Shown here piece by piece: positions 22,136-33,625 of a DNA stretch of 64,000 bases. The notes beneath the pieces were generated by a model. That model was not told the DNA's origin and did no database searches. It saw only the letters and a list, made by a program, of their open reading frames with translations. Source of the stretch: Misgurnus anguillicaudatus (taxonomy: Eukaryota > Chordata > Actinopteri > Cypriniformes > Cobitidae); assembly GCF_027580225.2 (NCBI RefSeq), contig NC_073354.2:33520501-33584500 (forward strand), read 5' to 3'. Each line of letters opens with the position of its first letter. Within the stretch, counting starts at the first letter, position 1. The position numbers and the translations under genes were made by a program.

Positions 22136-23262
22136 TAGGGCTGTGACGGTTGTCATTACCACCGCACCACCACGGTGGTGAGTTGCGGCCTACGGTGATG
22201 TGCACAACACAAACTATGAAAGATAAAAAGTACAATCTCGCCAAGCAAGATGTCTTGGGAGTTCGTGTGCATGCAAACCGCCGTTTTCACAGCGCGTTTT
22301 CAGCACGGCTGGTAACATTATAACCCCAAAAAGGTTCCTCACTTGCTGTTTCATGAATGGAAGTGTTACAATACACACACACATAGGCGCCGATCCCGTG
22401 GGTGCTCCGGGGCTCGGCTCAAGCACCCACCGAAATGGCCAAGTACATATGCTCAACTGCTCCACATTTACTTCACATTACACATCTAAAACCATGCAGA
22501 AAATGTGACCATGCCGCTTTCTGCCTCTTCAAAGCTTTGAGCGCTCCAGAGCGTCTGGCTTGCTATGTAACCTAAGCATTGCTTGACATCGTGACGAGAC
22601 AGCTGAAAAAGAAATTACTGTCTATGAACACGCACATTTGTTAAAGGTCCTGTTGTGTTTTTGAAGCTTTGACTGTGTTTACAGTGCGCAATATAACAAG
22701 TGTTCATGTTTCAAGTGTAAAAAATGCTTTATTTATCCTACAATTTACTTATCTGTAAACCGCTGCTTTCACTGTCCTAATACGGGCTGATGTCTTCCCT
22801 GTTCTATGAAGTCCCTCCTTTAGAAATACTGATTGTGTAGCTTGTTTAGTGTGTTGTGATTCGACAACAGCTTAGCTTAGCAGAGCCGTTTGAGCTTAGC
22901 AGGCGACTGACGTATTCCTGTGGGTGGAGTTTAGCCAAAAACTCTTATATTGACGTCACTCAACTGGGAACCGGACGTTCACTGTAGGCTTTGAAAGGGG
23001 AATTCTGTTAAAGAAAATATATCGCCTGGCAGTGAACTTTGAGCTGTATAATTCTGCAGGCATTATTATGCTCTAACAACATTATTACGCACTTACTAAA
23101 GTTTGAAAAATGGGATCAGGAAAAACGGGACCTTTAAGAAATGTATATCTGATCCTCGTTTACATTTTTATATTTAAAAAAATATATATGCATTATACAT
23201 TATATGCATCAATACGTGAATGCGCACCGCGGTGGTAAAATACTGCCGCCGTCCCAGCCCTA
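22136..23262. mobile_element. hAT-like non-autonomous element with 8-bp target duplication
   Basis: Termini TAGGGCTGTGACGG and CCGTCCCAGCCCTA are inverted with one mismatch. The flanks CAACGCGA (22128-22135) and CAACACGA (23263-23270) form an 8-bp target duplication differing at one base. Subterminal CACCACGGTGGTG and CACCGCGGTGG are typical of hAT ends. The interior includes a CA tract, GGCGCCGATCCCGTGGGTGC (about 22386) and a nested TTAA element. No transposase frame is present; the minus frames 22056-22244 and 22214-22465 are spurious. Confidence 0.85.
22645..23133. mobile_element. TTAA-flanked element (AGGTCC type) nested in the hAT element
   Basis: TTAA at 22641-22644 and 23134-23137 bracket the ends AGGTCCTGTTGTG and AACGGGACCT. 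Internal landmarks are a TTGACGTCACTCAACTGG segment and AACTTTGAGCTGTATAATTC. No reading frame. It lies wholly inside the hAT element, so it inserted later. Confidence 0.75.
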
Positions 23263-23600
23263 CAACACGATTTACTAAGGTTTGAGGTCGTCAATTTACT
23301 GGTATTTGCCCCAATTATTAATAGCAAAAAATCATGTCTAAAACCCTATGCTAATTTGTGCTGCTCTTGGTAGATTTCGTTGGTCACTGCGGAAATGAGA
23401 ATTTTTGCGCCTGTGTTCTTTAACGTGCGTAGAAATTTTTACACATTGGTGCTTTGCCCTCACGTAATTTGCCCTGTTTATTCTGGCCCTCACTGTCTTC
23501 AATAATTATTACATTACAATACAAGAAATATTCAGGAAAAAAACACAATATGATGCAATAAATACAATAAGAAAATTATACATTTTTGTGCTATATTTGA
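23263..23600. other. Remnant of the repeat that received the hAT element
   Basis: ATTTACTAAGGTTTGAGGTC, GTATTTGCCCCAATTATTAA and GCTAATTTGTGCTGCTC continue an older repeat whose other side appears at about 21940-22030. No gene. Confidence 0.35.
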
Positions 23601-23844
23601 AGAGTTTCGTTGCAAAACGAGATAAATCAATTTTTTTAACATTTTTGTCAAAACATGTTTATTATTATGTTATCATGTTATTATTTTGTTTTACGGCACT
23701 ACTTAGCTGTATTTTTTAAGTTATAAAGGTATAAATCAAAACAAACCAACTGCAGTTGAATTGATGTTAATTGGAATGCACAACCAAAAAAACGAGATTT
23801 CTGAACAATTAAAAAAACTGAGTTATCTCGTTTTGCAACGAAAC
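23601..23844. mobile_element. Palindromic element with GTTTCGTTGCAAAACGAGAT ends
   Basis: GTTTCGTTGCAAAACGAGAT at about 23604 and ATCTCGTTTTGCAACGAAAC at about 23824-23843 are perfect inverted repeats of at least 20 bp. The interior is AT-rich with no frame. Palindromes such as AACTGCAGTT lie near the centre. Confidence 0.8.
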
Positions 23845-25943
23845 TATAATATATAATATATACTATAATATATAACTTTATAATAGCTAAATCTAAAATA
23901 GTACTAAACTGCCCCAGTGTCTTCTTCAGGTGAATGCAAGTTGTTTGTTTAGTTTTACCTAAAAATATGCAGTCCGGCTAACTTACGTTTTTTAGTTTTT
24001 ATTCCTAATACATTATGCCGAATTAAAACTTTGAACCAAAGCGCCTTTCTTTCACTCATTTCAGTTTGCATTTGTCTCATATTTAATTTTGCAGAAATTA
24101 TTCTTTTTGTTGGGAAAGATTTGAGTTGTTATCCGATATTCTTGGATTGCTTGCTTTGGAACCATGACGGCGAACCTTGGAGGGCTGCAGACTCCGGAAA
24201 CAGTGTTCATTTCAAAAGAACCTTCCATTATTGCAATCCTTTAAAGGAAATGTGTTATTTTATTCCTTTTAATATCTTCCCTGTTTTACTATTACACTTA
24301 CGTGTGTGGTCAATAAGGCAGAACTCTTCAGTTTGGCCCGAGGTAAGATGAAGTGACACCTAGGTCTTGGGTGGTCATAATGAGAGTGCTTGACTTTTAA
24401 TATCTGTATGCATGACAACTTATTACATATGGTTTTCCTGTTTTAATTTTAGTAAGATGGAGATTAGTAATTTCCCCCTATGGTTTTACGGCAGGTCTCA
24501 TGCATTGGGTCATTCTGAACTCAAGTTTGTAGTAAAGTTAAGAGGGCAGTTACACTTGTACAGCCGTAAAATCATGCGCTTCATTGGATTTGTACTTGGC
24601 GATGTCTCACACTTTTTTTGTCGTGTCCTTAATCTGTTTAACACAGCATTTTTCGATTTCACATTGACAGCATTTATGCTCTTCAACAGTACTGCAGCTC
24701 TATACAGACCGAGGCCATTGATAATAAAACTTTAAGGCTGGATTTGTTTCTGGGAAAGGCACACTTGCACTTCAAAGTCCTTGTTTTGTTTATGCAGTGT
24801 TAATGGAGTAACCCAGCTACTCTCAAATCTAATCAAGGATGAATGAAAACAAATGACACTCACTAAGGACATTTACGTGACTCTGATTCGTTGGTTTTGC
24901 GGTGAATCAAATCTCAAATTGATCAGTAAACACTTTGGTTAATGCTGTGGCTGTGGAATTAAGAGAGATGGAGCGATTGAACGGAAACGTGGAGGAAGCT
25001 TATTCCTCTACTCTCTTTTATCGCTTTATCACATAGCTCTTAGTTTGAAGACATGATGGTAAGCTTCGAGGTGGGCCGTTAGACTCTGTCCTAATGCTCA
25101 AGACTTACCGCAACGTACACTGCTGCGATGGTAGATGATTCGTCAGTAAATGACACCCCACCTATGTCTCCAAGCTCACATATGGTTTGAATGCTGTAGC
25201 CCGAGCTGATGAGACCGAGCGGTATCTAAGAGTCTCAGTAAACCCACACAGTCATTGGCAAATCTGAGTAATCAAGTCCAGACGATGAGGGGAGCAAATC
25301 CTGGTCCATCATCCACGTGGCTCTGGACCGTATCTCACAAGCCAAGGTCCAAGGTCTTCATTCGACATGGATGTGATTTATAGATGTGTGTTTAATGGCA
25401 CAGACTAAAAGTATATTACTCAAGTTAAAAGCAGACAGTGTAATTAATGTTGGCATGAGTCTAATGAAGAATTGCTGAATGGAACATGTATTACTATGAA
25501 ATACAGCGAGGATAATACTCTGTGGCCCAATTCTTCACTGTTGAGCGTTGAAAATGCCCATTTCGAGATTTAGTCACTGAATGTGTTTTTGACTATCCAA
25601 GTTTTCCTGTGCAGTTAATCACTACTGTGAAATAAATCCAGCGTCAGCTCTGTTGTTTAAGGACACGGGCTGTTGGCTCACCGCACGTTTTGACACTGTA
25701 ATGTGTGTAAAGGAGACTAGAGGCAGTTATACACAGGGCAGATGTAACGCACCCAATTACTCCAATCAGAAATAAGCTAGACTGATGACACAGACTTTAC
25801 ACGTGCACTTTTTCTGCCAGAGGAAAGATGTGATTGTTATGCCTCTGGAGGAGGAATAAAAATTATTTTTTTTACTCTTTTTTACTCCTTTGTTTGGTTA
25901 CGTTAGCAAATAAGTTATTTTGATTCAGTTTTGTCTATGTTTA
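23845..25943. other. Repeat-poor stretch, about 2.1 kb, no supported gene
   Basis: After a short TA-rich patch this is one of the longest stretches with no recognised repeat. Two plus-strand frames of 106 and 107 codons (24031-24351, 24412-24735) lie in line. They show no domain, they are AT-rich and hydrophobic, and neither has a consistent splice context. The part at about 24840-25850 is even in composition and is a candidate for conserved non-coding DNA. Confidence 0.4.
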
Positions 25944-25947
25944 TTAA

Positions 25948-26093
25948 AGGGATTGTTCCCCCAAACAAATGAAAATTATGTGATCATTCCTGAGGCTTCA
26001 TTCTTCTGTTGAACACAAAATAAGATATTTTAATAAATGATGGTAACCACACAGTTGACGGCACCCACCGATGTCTGGAGTATTTTTTTTTTC
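25948..26093 (+). mobile_element. AGGGATTGTT-type TTAA element, left end only
   Basis: TTAA at 25944-25947 precedes AGGGATTGTTCCCCCAAAC and CTGTTGAACACAAAATAAG, the usual left end of the AGGGATAGTT family. The right half is missing; the sequence changes to a different repeat at about 26094. Confidence 0.5.
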
Positions 26094-26965
26094 TAGTTAT
26101 AAATTTACTAGCAGTGCAGCTTGTAATTGCCAAACTAAATGATGTGCACAGAGGAAGAAATGCAGACTTTTGATGCAGGCACTAGCAGCAAGGGCATTAC
26201 GACGACGTCGAACCCCATTAATTCATTCATTGACGAGTTACCTTGGCAATTCAAAGACCTTTGCATGAAAAAAAAACGTGTTCCTGATGAGTTTTTATGG
26301 TTATCTGCAATACCGCAATTATCCACTAAATGGCAATTTATAAAAAAAACTGATGCCAAAATGTGTTTATTTTTTTACACTCCGTGTATGTTTTAATAAT
26401 CGTTCTGAATCTGATTTCTAACAAAATTTCTTAACAAAAATGCAATTATTTCAGCTTTTTGCCAAAAAATGTAAAGAAAAATACCCATATTTAAGAGTTT
26501 ATAAGCAGAGAAAAAATATAGATAAGATGAGACCCATACGATTTTTTCCCATTTTGTTTGTTTGTTTATTGTTTGTTTGAAAGCAGAGGGTTTGTTCTTT
26601 TATTTGATATATTTGTATGTTTATATATTTTTAGAAGAATTTTTTCCTGGAAGGCATTTTGTGAAACATTTGTGAAAAAATGCTGGTGGGCAACTCCTCA
26701 AAAAAGACTGGCTGGGAATGAGTTAATGGGAAAGACAACATCAGCTTCTACAGCTAGGCGATCAGTCACGTGGGTCTAATTTTCGCTACGTCAGAATTTA
26801 TTTGGCAAATGTGTTTCCATCTCCCATTATTTTTCATAAGCCAAAAACCACCTCAAGCAGCATTAAAACTTTTTTGCAAATTAAGGGATTTTTCCCCCCC
26901 GAAATTTGACGTTTCCATCACTCGTTTCTTATGCGATTAAGAAAGTTGGGAAACCCAGCATATAC
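26094..26965 (+). mobile_element. ACTAGCAGTGCAGC-type element, copy 1, interrupted
   Basis: CTAGCAGTGCAGCTTGTAAT, TTGCCAAACTAAATGATG and CACTAGCAGCAAG match 50660-50760. After the insertion, AGCTAGGCGATCAGTCACG, TCAGAATTTATTTGGCAAAT and TTTCCATCTCCCATTATTTT match 50800-50890, and GTTTCCATCACTCGTTTC to GGGAAACCCAGCAT match 52620-52675. The two copies define each other's insertions. No intact reading frame. Confidence 0.65.
26222..26722 (+). mobile_element. TTAA-flanked element (CTCTTTC type), copy 1, diverged
   Basis: It lies between TTAA at 26218-26221 and 26723-26726 and is absent from the corresponding point of the sister host repeat (about 50782). Landmarks CATTGACGAG, GCAATACCGCAATTATCCAC, AAGCAGAGGGT and TGGAAGGCATT are shared with 51869-52349. 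The ends have decayed compared with that copy, so it is probably the older insertion. Confidence 0.65.
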
Positions 26966-27600
26966 CAATCTTAGGGGTGATTGTCATTTCGCGTCTTTTG
27001 TGCGCTCAAGTTCGTTATTTCAAATGTAGGCGCGCGGTATGCGCGCTCATAATTAAACGAAGCGTACGCGGTGCGACGTGCTCGTTTTTTCCAGGCGTGT
27101 CCGCACCGCATCGAGTTAAAAACGTTTCAACTTTTTAGAATGTCGCAAGCGCACCACAGGTCATGTGACAAGACCCAACAGACGTTCACGTTTTCCGTGC
27201 GAAATGTGAAACGCACCTTATACAGGCACAAATAGCTAACTAAACCACTATATAACAAAGAAAATATAAAATCGTATTATATGACCCCTTACGTATACTG
27301 ATTCATCTGTGATTGGATGACAGGTGACGTGATCATTCTCCGGTGTCGTGATCAGTCGAATGCTGTTTGTTCGACTTTATGCAGTGGTGCTGGAACCAAC
27401 AGGCGAATGACATCAAAGTACCGCGAGAGCATTTTGATAGCATTCTCCTCTCGATTATCTCTCACTGGATTTTAATGTCATCTGCCTCTCCTAGCGACGC
27501 ATGAAGTCGAAAAACGAATAGGCTTGTTTTATCAGTCACTGGTTATGTCAGCGCAGCAATAAAAAAACAAGACAAGGGACAAATCAGTTTGGCTCAAAAT
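26966..27600. repeat. Unclassified CG-rich repeats
   Basis: 26990-27190 holds GCGTCTTTTGTGCGCTC, GGCGCGCGGTATGCGCGC and other CG-rich palindromic stretches typical of fish DNA elements. 27300-27545 includes GACATCAAAGTACCGCGAGA, which recurs in inverted and direct form at about 36420-36500. Exact limits are not visible. Confidence 0.4.
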
Positions 27601-27671
27601 ATGGGACTGTTGGCAACCCTAGCTGTCAGGTTTTATGTTTTGACATTTAGAAGATGTCGACAGTTTTAAGA

Positions 27672-28151
27672 TTGGGGGAAGCGCATTACAAGTAACGCGC
27701 ATTATGTAATAATATTACTTTTCTGAATTAACGAGTAAAGTAACACATTACTTTATAAATGTACAAATTAATATTTGAGTTACATTTTAAAAAAAGTAAT
27801 GCGAGTTACATGTAAAAAAAACAATGTACTGCATTAAACTGAATGTATTAACGTAGATTTACGCACTCTATGCGTGAGCGCCTGAGTGGGAACAGTTTCA
27901 GTCCGAAACGGAGATGGCAGACCAGAGCTTGACATTTTTGTGATGGAGAGATGCAATTTCTGAATGCAGAACCTCTAATTCGTAAAAGCCACCTGCAAGG
28001 CCTGAAAGAGATCAAGCCTCAGCCAAGAAACAAATGTAATGCAAAAGTAACTTAAAAGCATTACTTTCCATGAAACGCAATTAGTTACTTTTTGGGGGAG
28101 TAACTTAATATTGTAATGCATTACTTTTAAAAGTAACTTTCTCCAACACTG
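27672..28151 (-). mobile_element. hAT-like element (AAAGTTACTTTTAAAAGTAA type)
   Basis: The right end (GTAATGCATTACTTTTAAAA, TAACTTTCTCCAACACT) and the left end (TTGGGGGAAGCGCATTAC, GTAATAATATTACTTTTC) are inverted, and CATTACTTTCCATGAAACGC lies inward. This is the layout of a widespread hAT-type non-autonomous family in vertebrates with the terminus CAGTGTTGG. No transposase frame. Confidence 0.65.
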
Positions 28152-30510
28152 AAATTAGGTGATGATAAATTAAACAGAACAGAACCAAACAAAACCTAAA
28201 TATCTAAAAACACAAGCAGACAATGTGTGCGAATGCCATTCGGGTTCAGTTTGTCCTTTAGAGGAAGTTTGAAGTGGGTGGTTTGAAGACCAACTGTGGT
28301 TCAGCTATATTTCTGGTTTAGCTGTGGGTAAGACACTCCCAAGATCCTCACCAGAACTATGCAGATCAAGGCCACGCTATAGAGTCGATGATGAACAGAA
28401 TTACACCATGACCTGCTGAGGTCTGACCTTTTCCTGTTGCTTGAAAGAAATCAAATGGCAGCTTGTAATCTCTTCCTTTCTTAATCGCATTTTGGCCTTG
28501 CTGAATGGACTGGCATAGCGTACTTGGCTAAAGAGTGAAAACATGTTTGGATTTCCAAATGCAATTGGAAGTGGGCGGTAAAAACAATAAAATGCTGCTT
28601 ATGCGCATTTTAGGCATTGCGAAATGTGACCATATCCTGTTGTTGAAGGGATGGCAGCTTTATTGCATTGTGACGGGGTAAACGGAAACGGTTCTCGCCA
28701 TGTCCTGTTGGAAACCAGGCAGAATGTTAGTCATACATTAAAAAAAGGGATGCTTAAGTGCTGTCTGATGCTTGCGGTACAGCGTGTGGACACAGCGGTC
28801 TTTTTTAGAATGGGCGCGCAATAATTTTACCATTTACTGTGGTCTTGTGATGGTGTATTGCCACTGTTATATTGGTTTGGAATGTACCGGTCTATTTTTG
28901 TGTGGGCCTACTCACAGTTGGGTTTTTAAGTATGTATCTAGACCTAGTTCTTCAGCATAGAGTCGATCCCAATCCAAAGCCTTTTGGAATTCAATATTGT
29001 TTCAAGTCCGGTGTAAAATATAAATCAAGCCGGAATTTTATATACATTTTTTGCTGTGTTTTCCCCCGCCACACATGCAGTGCCAAAGAAAAAACAGCCT
29101 GCCCTGCCGTGCAACACTTGACAGTCTGTTTTTAATATTAACAGACATGAGTTTGATATTTTGAAACATACCAAAATAAGCAGTATTTCTATATAACCGA
29201 AGCCTGCCAATAAAACGAACAAAATAACCCGTTCTCTTCGACCGCTACGGGCTTTTGCTGTTTATTTATCCGGACAGAACGTATCTATGCTATTTCGGCA
29301 ATAACTGACAGCCTTCAAAATGTTTATTGGAATGGCACCAAGCAGAAGAAAGTTGAAAAGACCTCCATCATCGCTAATGCTAACCTATATTACCATTGTC
29401 AAGCTGTTAGCTTATATCAATCATTTCAACTTAAAGATTTCTAGGCAAACAGAAGGGAAAGTTGTAAAATTCGTCTGCCTGTAATTGTTTATTGCAAGCT
29501 TTCAGTGAACGTAACCTTTTGAAATCCATGCCCTTTCATCCATCTGATCTTAAAATGGGGCGAGTATAACAAACGATCGTTCGGTGTTGACAGACTTTGA
29601 TTCGGGCCGTAGATATTTGCACAGGAAGCTGTTTAATGAGGTGTGCCGTTCAAACGTTGAAAGCCCCATAATTGCATTAGTCCGTAAGTGGTACGGCGCA
29701 AAGTAAGAGTGTGCCAGATCAAAAAGGCCATTATTCAATTCGTTGTCGATTTTCTGGAGAAATGTTTTGTTCGTTTGTGCATCGTCATATTTGTTGCGCA
29801 GCTGCACTCGAGATCATTATCACTTTATTTACCACCAAATCTGGCTTCATGAAAGTCATTTAAATGTGTATAATTTTGTATTTTTTAAATATCTGTCATC
29901 TCAAATATGTAAATGTTTAGGAGGCAGCAGTCTCTGCTTGGCTCTGAGTAATGTGGCTTCAATAAAGTTGAGTGTCAAGTATGGTTGATTTATTTGAAGT
30001 GGAGGGGAAGACTTTAATATGAGACATATGTTTTCAATAGATAGCTGACGTTTGAACCGATAAATCACCAGAAGATGTAAAACAGCAACGCAGAAGGCAG
30101 CCAGTGATTTGTAAGTAATATTGGGCAGGCGTACAATACTCTGTTTCAGATGATACTCGTGCAATTTTTCCTATTGGTTACAGTTTCGATTTTTCATCCC
30201 ATCATGATGACTGCATGCAATCTGGAGAATAATTACGAAAAGCATTGGAAGTTAATCCCAGGAGACCATGTGCTTTTGTCTGATTGTGTTAGTGGAGAAA
30301 TACTTTGCAATAACCATAGAGAAGGAATAAGTGAATATCCTACTAAACAAAAATACAGTGCATTTATTATCACAAATTTAATTGGTATTATTTCATAACT
30401 TTAAAAAACAAAATTACATTTTAGCTGATTACTTATATGGATGTTAATCACGATTTTAAATATAAAGACAAATAGACTAAAACAAATAGTATAGCTGCCT
30501 GCTACCCAGT
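28152..30510. other. Repeat-poor stretch with a candidate regulatory region
   Basis: No recognised transposon and no supported exon; all frames (for example 28772-28960, 28872-29135, 29550-29807, 30150-30398) are under 90 codons and lack motifs. 29530-29990 stands out for even composition with TAAT-core and CATTTAAATG-like sequences, resembling vertebrate conserved non-coding elements. A perfect CGATCG-like palindrome is at 29574. Confidence 0.35.
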
Positions 30511-30511
30511 C

Positions 30512-31000
30512 TCACAATGTTTCGTGATATAGTCACATATTTTTTTGATTCTTTTTTCGTGCTATTATCACGAAATTTCGTGTTTTTTTGTGATTGTATA
30601 ACGAATTCCTGTTTTTGTGTGATTATCACGTATTGGTTACTCGACTGTTTTTTCCTATTTTTAAACCATTGTCGCTTCGGTTTAGGGTTAGATTTGGTGC
30701 TTGCATTAAAATGTCACTTTATATATTGATCTATACTATTTTTTCTGATAATTTTTTTATATGTCACCTGGCGTTAGGGTTAGAGTTGGGTTTGGTTAGG
30801 GATGTCATTTTATGTAAATCTAACCCTAAACCGAAGCGCCGACAATGGTAAGAAAATAGGACAAAACAGTCGAGTAACCAATACGTGATAATCACACGAA
30901 AACAGGAATTCGTTATACGATCACGAAAAAACACTAAATTTCGTGATAATAGCACGAAAAAAGAATCAAAAAAATATGTGACTATATAACGAAATTTCGT
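30512..31000. mobile_element. Long palindromic element (TTTCGTGAT type)
   Basis: The two arms are inverted for about 200 bp: GATTCTTTTTTCGTGCTATT pairs with AATAGCACGAAAAAAGAATC, and TTACTCGACTGTTTT with AAAACAGTCGAGTAA. The loop region holds GGTTTAGGGTTAG and, inverted, CTAACCCTAAACC. Frames 30517-30729, 30594-30851 and 30764-31069 are mirror images, as a palindrome predicts, and not genes. Confidence 0.85.
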
Positions 31001-31264
31001 ATCAGTGGTTCTCAAACTGGGGCGCCGCAAGATGGTGCCAGGGGGCCCCAGTTTTATGACATTTTGCAAAATACATCAATTTATCATGAATTCTGTGTAA
31101 TTAAACCTAAAAAAATAAGGCTACTAACCAACTTTGTATAATTTAATGTTTTGTTTAATTCAAATGTTACATTTTAGAACTGTTTTTGTCATAAATTTTC
31201 TTTGGGGGTGTGAGTACACTGTACACAAGTGGGGCCGCACACTGACAAAGATTGAGAACACACA
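31001..31264 (+). mobile_element. hAT/Charlie-like element (CAGTGGTTCTCAAACTGG type)
   Basis: CAGTGGTTCTCAAACTGGGG with GCGCCGCAAGATGG and CAGGGGGCCCCAG form the left end. The right end is AAGATTGAGAACACAC, an imperfect inverse. It abuts the palindrome to its left with no gap, so one may have inserted at the edge of the other. Confidence 0.65.
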
Positions 31265-31690
31265 TATATTTATATTAAATTATTAATTTTAAAATATATG
31301 TAAATATTAATATTAAAAATGCATTTTTAATATTAAATAGTATTAATTTTACTAACATCTAAATTAACATTCTAAACAATAAATACATATTGTTGAAATG
31401 TGTTTAGTTTTTTATGCATTTATCAAAAACCAAATAAAACCATAAACATATGATTAGTATAAATGCCATTATTTTGTTTTCAAGGAAACATGTAAATATT
31501 TATAGCTTCTTTACCTTTATAACTTATAAACCTTTATAGCTTCTAAAACACATTACTACAAAAATTTACAAAAGAATAACAATTAACACTGATCACAGAT
31601 CTTCTGTCCTAACATTTTGCAGATTTTGCAAGAGGGTTGTAAATTTATGTATAAGGGCATGATATAGTATTTTTTTCTTAAACTTGAATT
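31265..31690. other. AT-rich gene-free stretch
   Basis: TATTAAA-rich sequence, nothing else recognised. Confidence 0.5.
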
Positions 31691-32490
31691 TAAAATAATA
31701 AAATAAAATAAAATAAAATAAAATAAAATAAAATAAAATAAAATAAAATAAAATAAAATAAAATAAAATAAAATAAATAAAATAATAAAATAAAATAAAA
31801 TAAAATAAAATAAAATAAAATAAAATAAAATAAAATAAAATAAAATAAAAGTGGTGGCTCATGACTGCTCTTCCCAGGGGTGCAAATTCAAAATATGTGT
31901 TTGGAGTGTCATGTGTGTTGCTCGTGTTTTCAAAATATGTCTTTGTTGCGTCATGTGAACCATGCGCATCATGTGTTCTGTCAAAATAAGTGCCCGCTGC
32001 AGATGCGTCTAAACGGTTTATGATAAAAGAGACGCAAGACACTCCCTTAACAGTAAACTCTGATTACGCATGAGATTATTCGAGTATCTGGCAAACACGA
32101 GCGTCTCTTTTATCATAAACCCTTTAGACGCATCTGCAGCGGGCACTTATTTTGACATGACACATGATACATATGTTCACTCGACGCGCCGAACGAACAC
32201 ATATTTTGAAAGACCACAGACCACAGACCACAGACATGACGGGCTACATACATGTTGTGACGAACTTTGCATCATGCACCCTTGCAAAAAGAATTCACCG
32301 GCCGCCACTGTATAAAATAAAATAAAATAAAATAAAATAATAAAATAAAATAAAATAAAATAAAATAAAATAAAATAAAATAAAATAAAATAAAATAAAA
32401 TAAAATAAAATAAAAATAAAAATAAAATTAAAATAAAATAAAATAAAATAAAATAAAATAAAATAAAATAAAATAAAATAAAATTAAATA
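31691..32490. repeat. (AAAAT)n microsatellite split in two by an insertion
   Basis: Pure TAAAA/AAAAT pentamer arrays run 31691-31849 and 32311-32488, with a few AAATAA and AAATT interruptions. They flank a 460-bp DNA element on both sides, so a single long array was broken. The minus-strand frame 31593-32042 (YFILF repeats) is the array read as protein. Confidence 0.9.
31850..32310. mobile_element. Palindromic element with AGTGGTGGCTC ends inside the microsatellite
   Basis: The termini AGTGGTGGCTCATGA and GGCCGCCACTG are imperfectly inverted. The arms match strongly in the middle: TGCCCGCTGCAGATGCGTCT pairs with AGACGCATCTGCAGCGGGCA, and TTTATGATAAAAGAGACGC with GCGTCTCTTTTATCATAAA. No frame of value. 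Confidence 0.8.
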
Positions 32491-33375
32491 TCCATTCATC
32501 ATGTTACCATGTATGTTAAATGTAATTTTTAATTCCCTTAATTCCTTAGGTGGTCCACCTTGTAAATCAAATGTGAATTATTATGTAGTAAGTATGCTCT
32601 CATAAATACAGTACAGACTGTAAACAGGCCAATGCATTTTCTGTTCTGTTCTCTGCTTCTTGTGTTTCACTACAAGACAAGCGAATGATTGTAGTCAAAG
32701 CCTGTTTGTGCATAGCTGTGCCAGATCAAAAGCCACACAGACTAACAAACGGAGAAATTCACAAAAACTGTTATAAATTACGGGGGTTTCCTCCATAGAC
32801 AAAACACTGGCAAGGTCTACAAAGCTCTGTGGGGATTTTACCACTCGGTGGCTACTACAGAAATCTGCTAAACAAAACCATTTATTGATACAAAGCCTTT
32901 CTGTAGTATTGCATTGCAGGCACAAAAATAACAGTGTACTTGGCCAATGATTAATACTGTATGGTTTATGAACACAGCTCATGTGTTTTTCACTGGTTTC
33001 TTGGCACTCCGGACATCTACCATCAACCAGAATCGATCTGGTCATTTCTATTGATAGATTCTATTGATAAAAACATCTCTGTTGCTCAGCAATGTAACTC
33101 ATCCAATGTTAACAATTTGATCCAAATCTATAAACCAGAGTGGGAGGGTTTGTTTATATGCAACATCAAAAGAAACTTGGTCTTTGAACACCATATGTAC
33201 AGTGTAAAACGCCCAATGTCATGTGTGAACAGTCAGAGACTGCAATATGTGGATATCTTCAGGAAAAATATTTTAAATTGTATTGTATTTTAGTTTAAAT
33301 TGTTGCATTTCAAAATGAGTTCAGTCTATGTGAATTAGTTAACACTCAAAAAATACAGGTTTGACTCAATCCTAC
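32491..33375. other. Gene-free stretch
   Basis: Frames on both strands (32695-33045 minus, 32961-33293 plus) exceed 100 codons but overlap each other and lack any domain, start context or splice sites. No repeat recognised. Confidence 0.4.
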
Positions 33376-33625
33376 TTAAAGGGATAGCTCATCTAAAAAT
33401 TAAAATGACCCCATGATTTACTCACCCCTGAGTCATCCTCGATGTATATGATTATCGTTTTTTCAAGTCACCGTTTACTTTGGGGTTTGTGCCTTTTGCA
33501 TATCGTTAACATGTACTAATACACACTTACCCATCAAAGGAAATGTAAAATCGTGAATCTGACAATAGGTGCTCTTTAAAAATGTCCTGGTTGTTCTAAG
33601 CTTTATAATGGTAGTAAATATTTAA

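Noticed and set aside
24031..24735. Two in-line plus-strand frames of 106 and 107 codons
   Set aside because: AT-rich and hydrophobic, no domain, no convincing start or splice sites, and no way to join them.
30650..30840. Interstitial telomere repeat
   Set aside because: TTAGGGTTAG occurs only once or twice in each arm of a palindromic element and does not form an array.
31593..32042. 149-codon minus-strand frame rich in YFILF
   Set aside because: It is the AAAAT microsatellite read as protein, running across the boundary of an inserted element.
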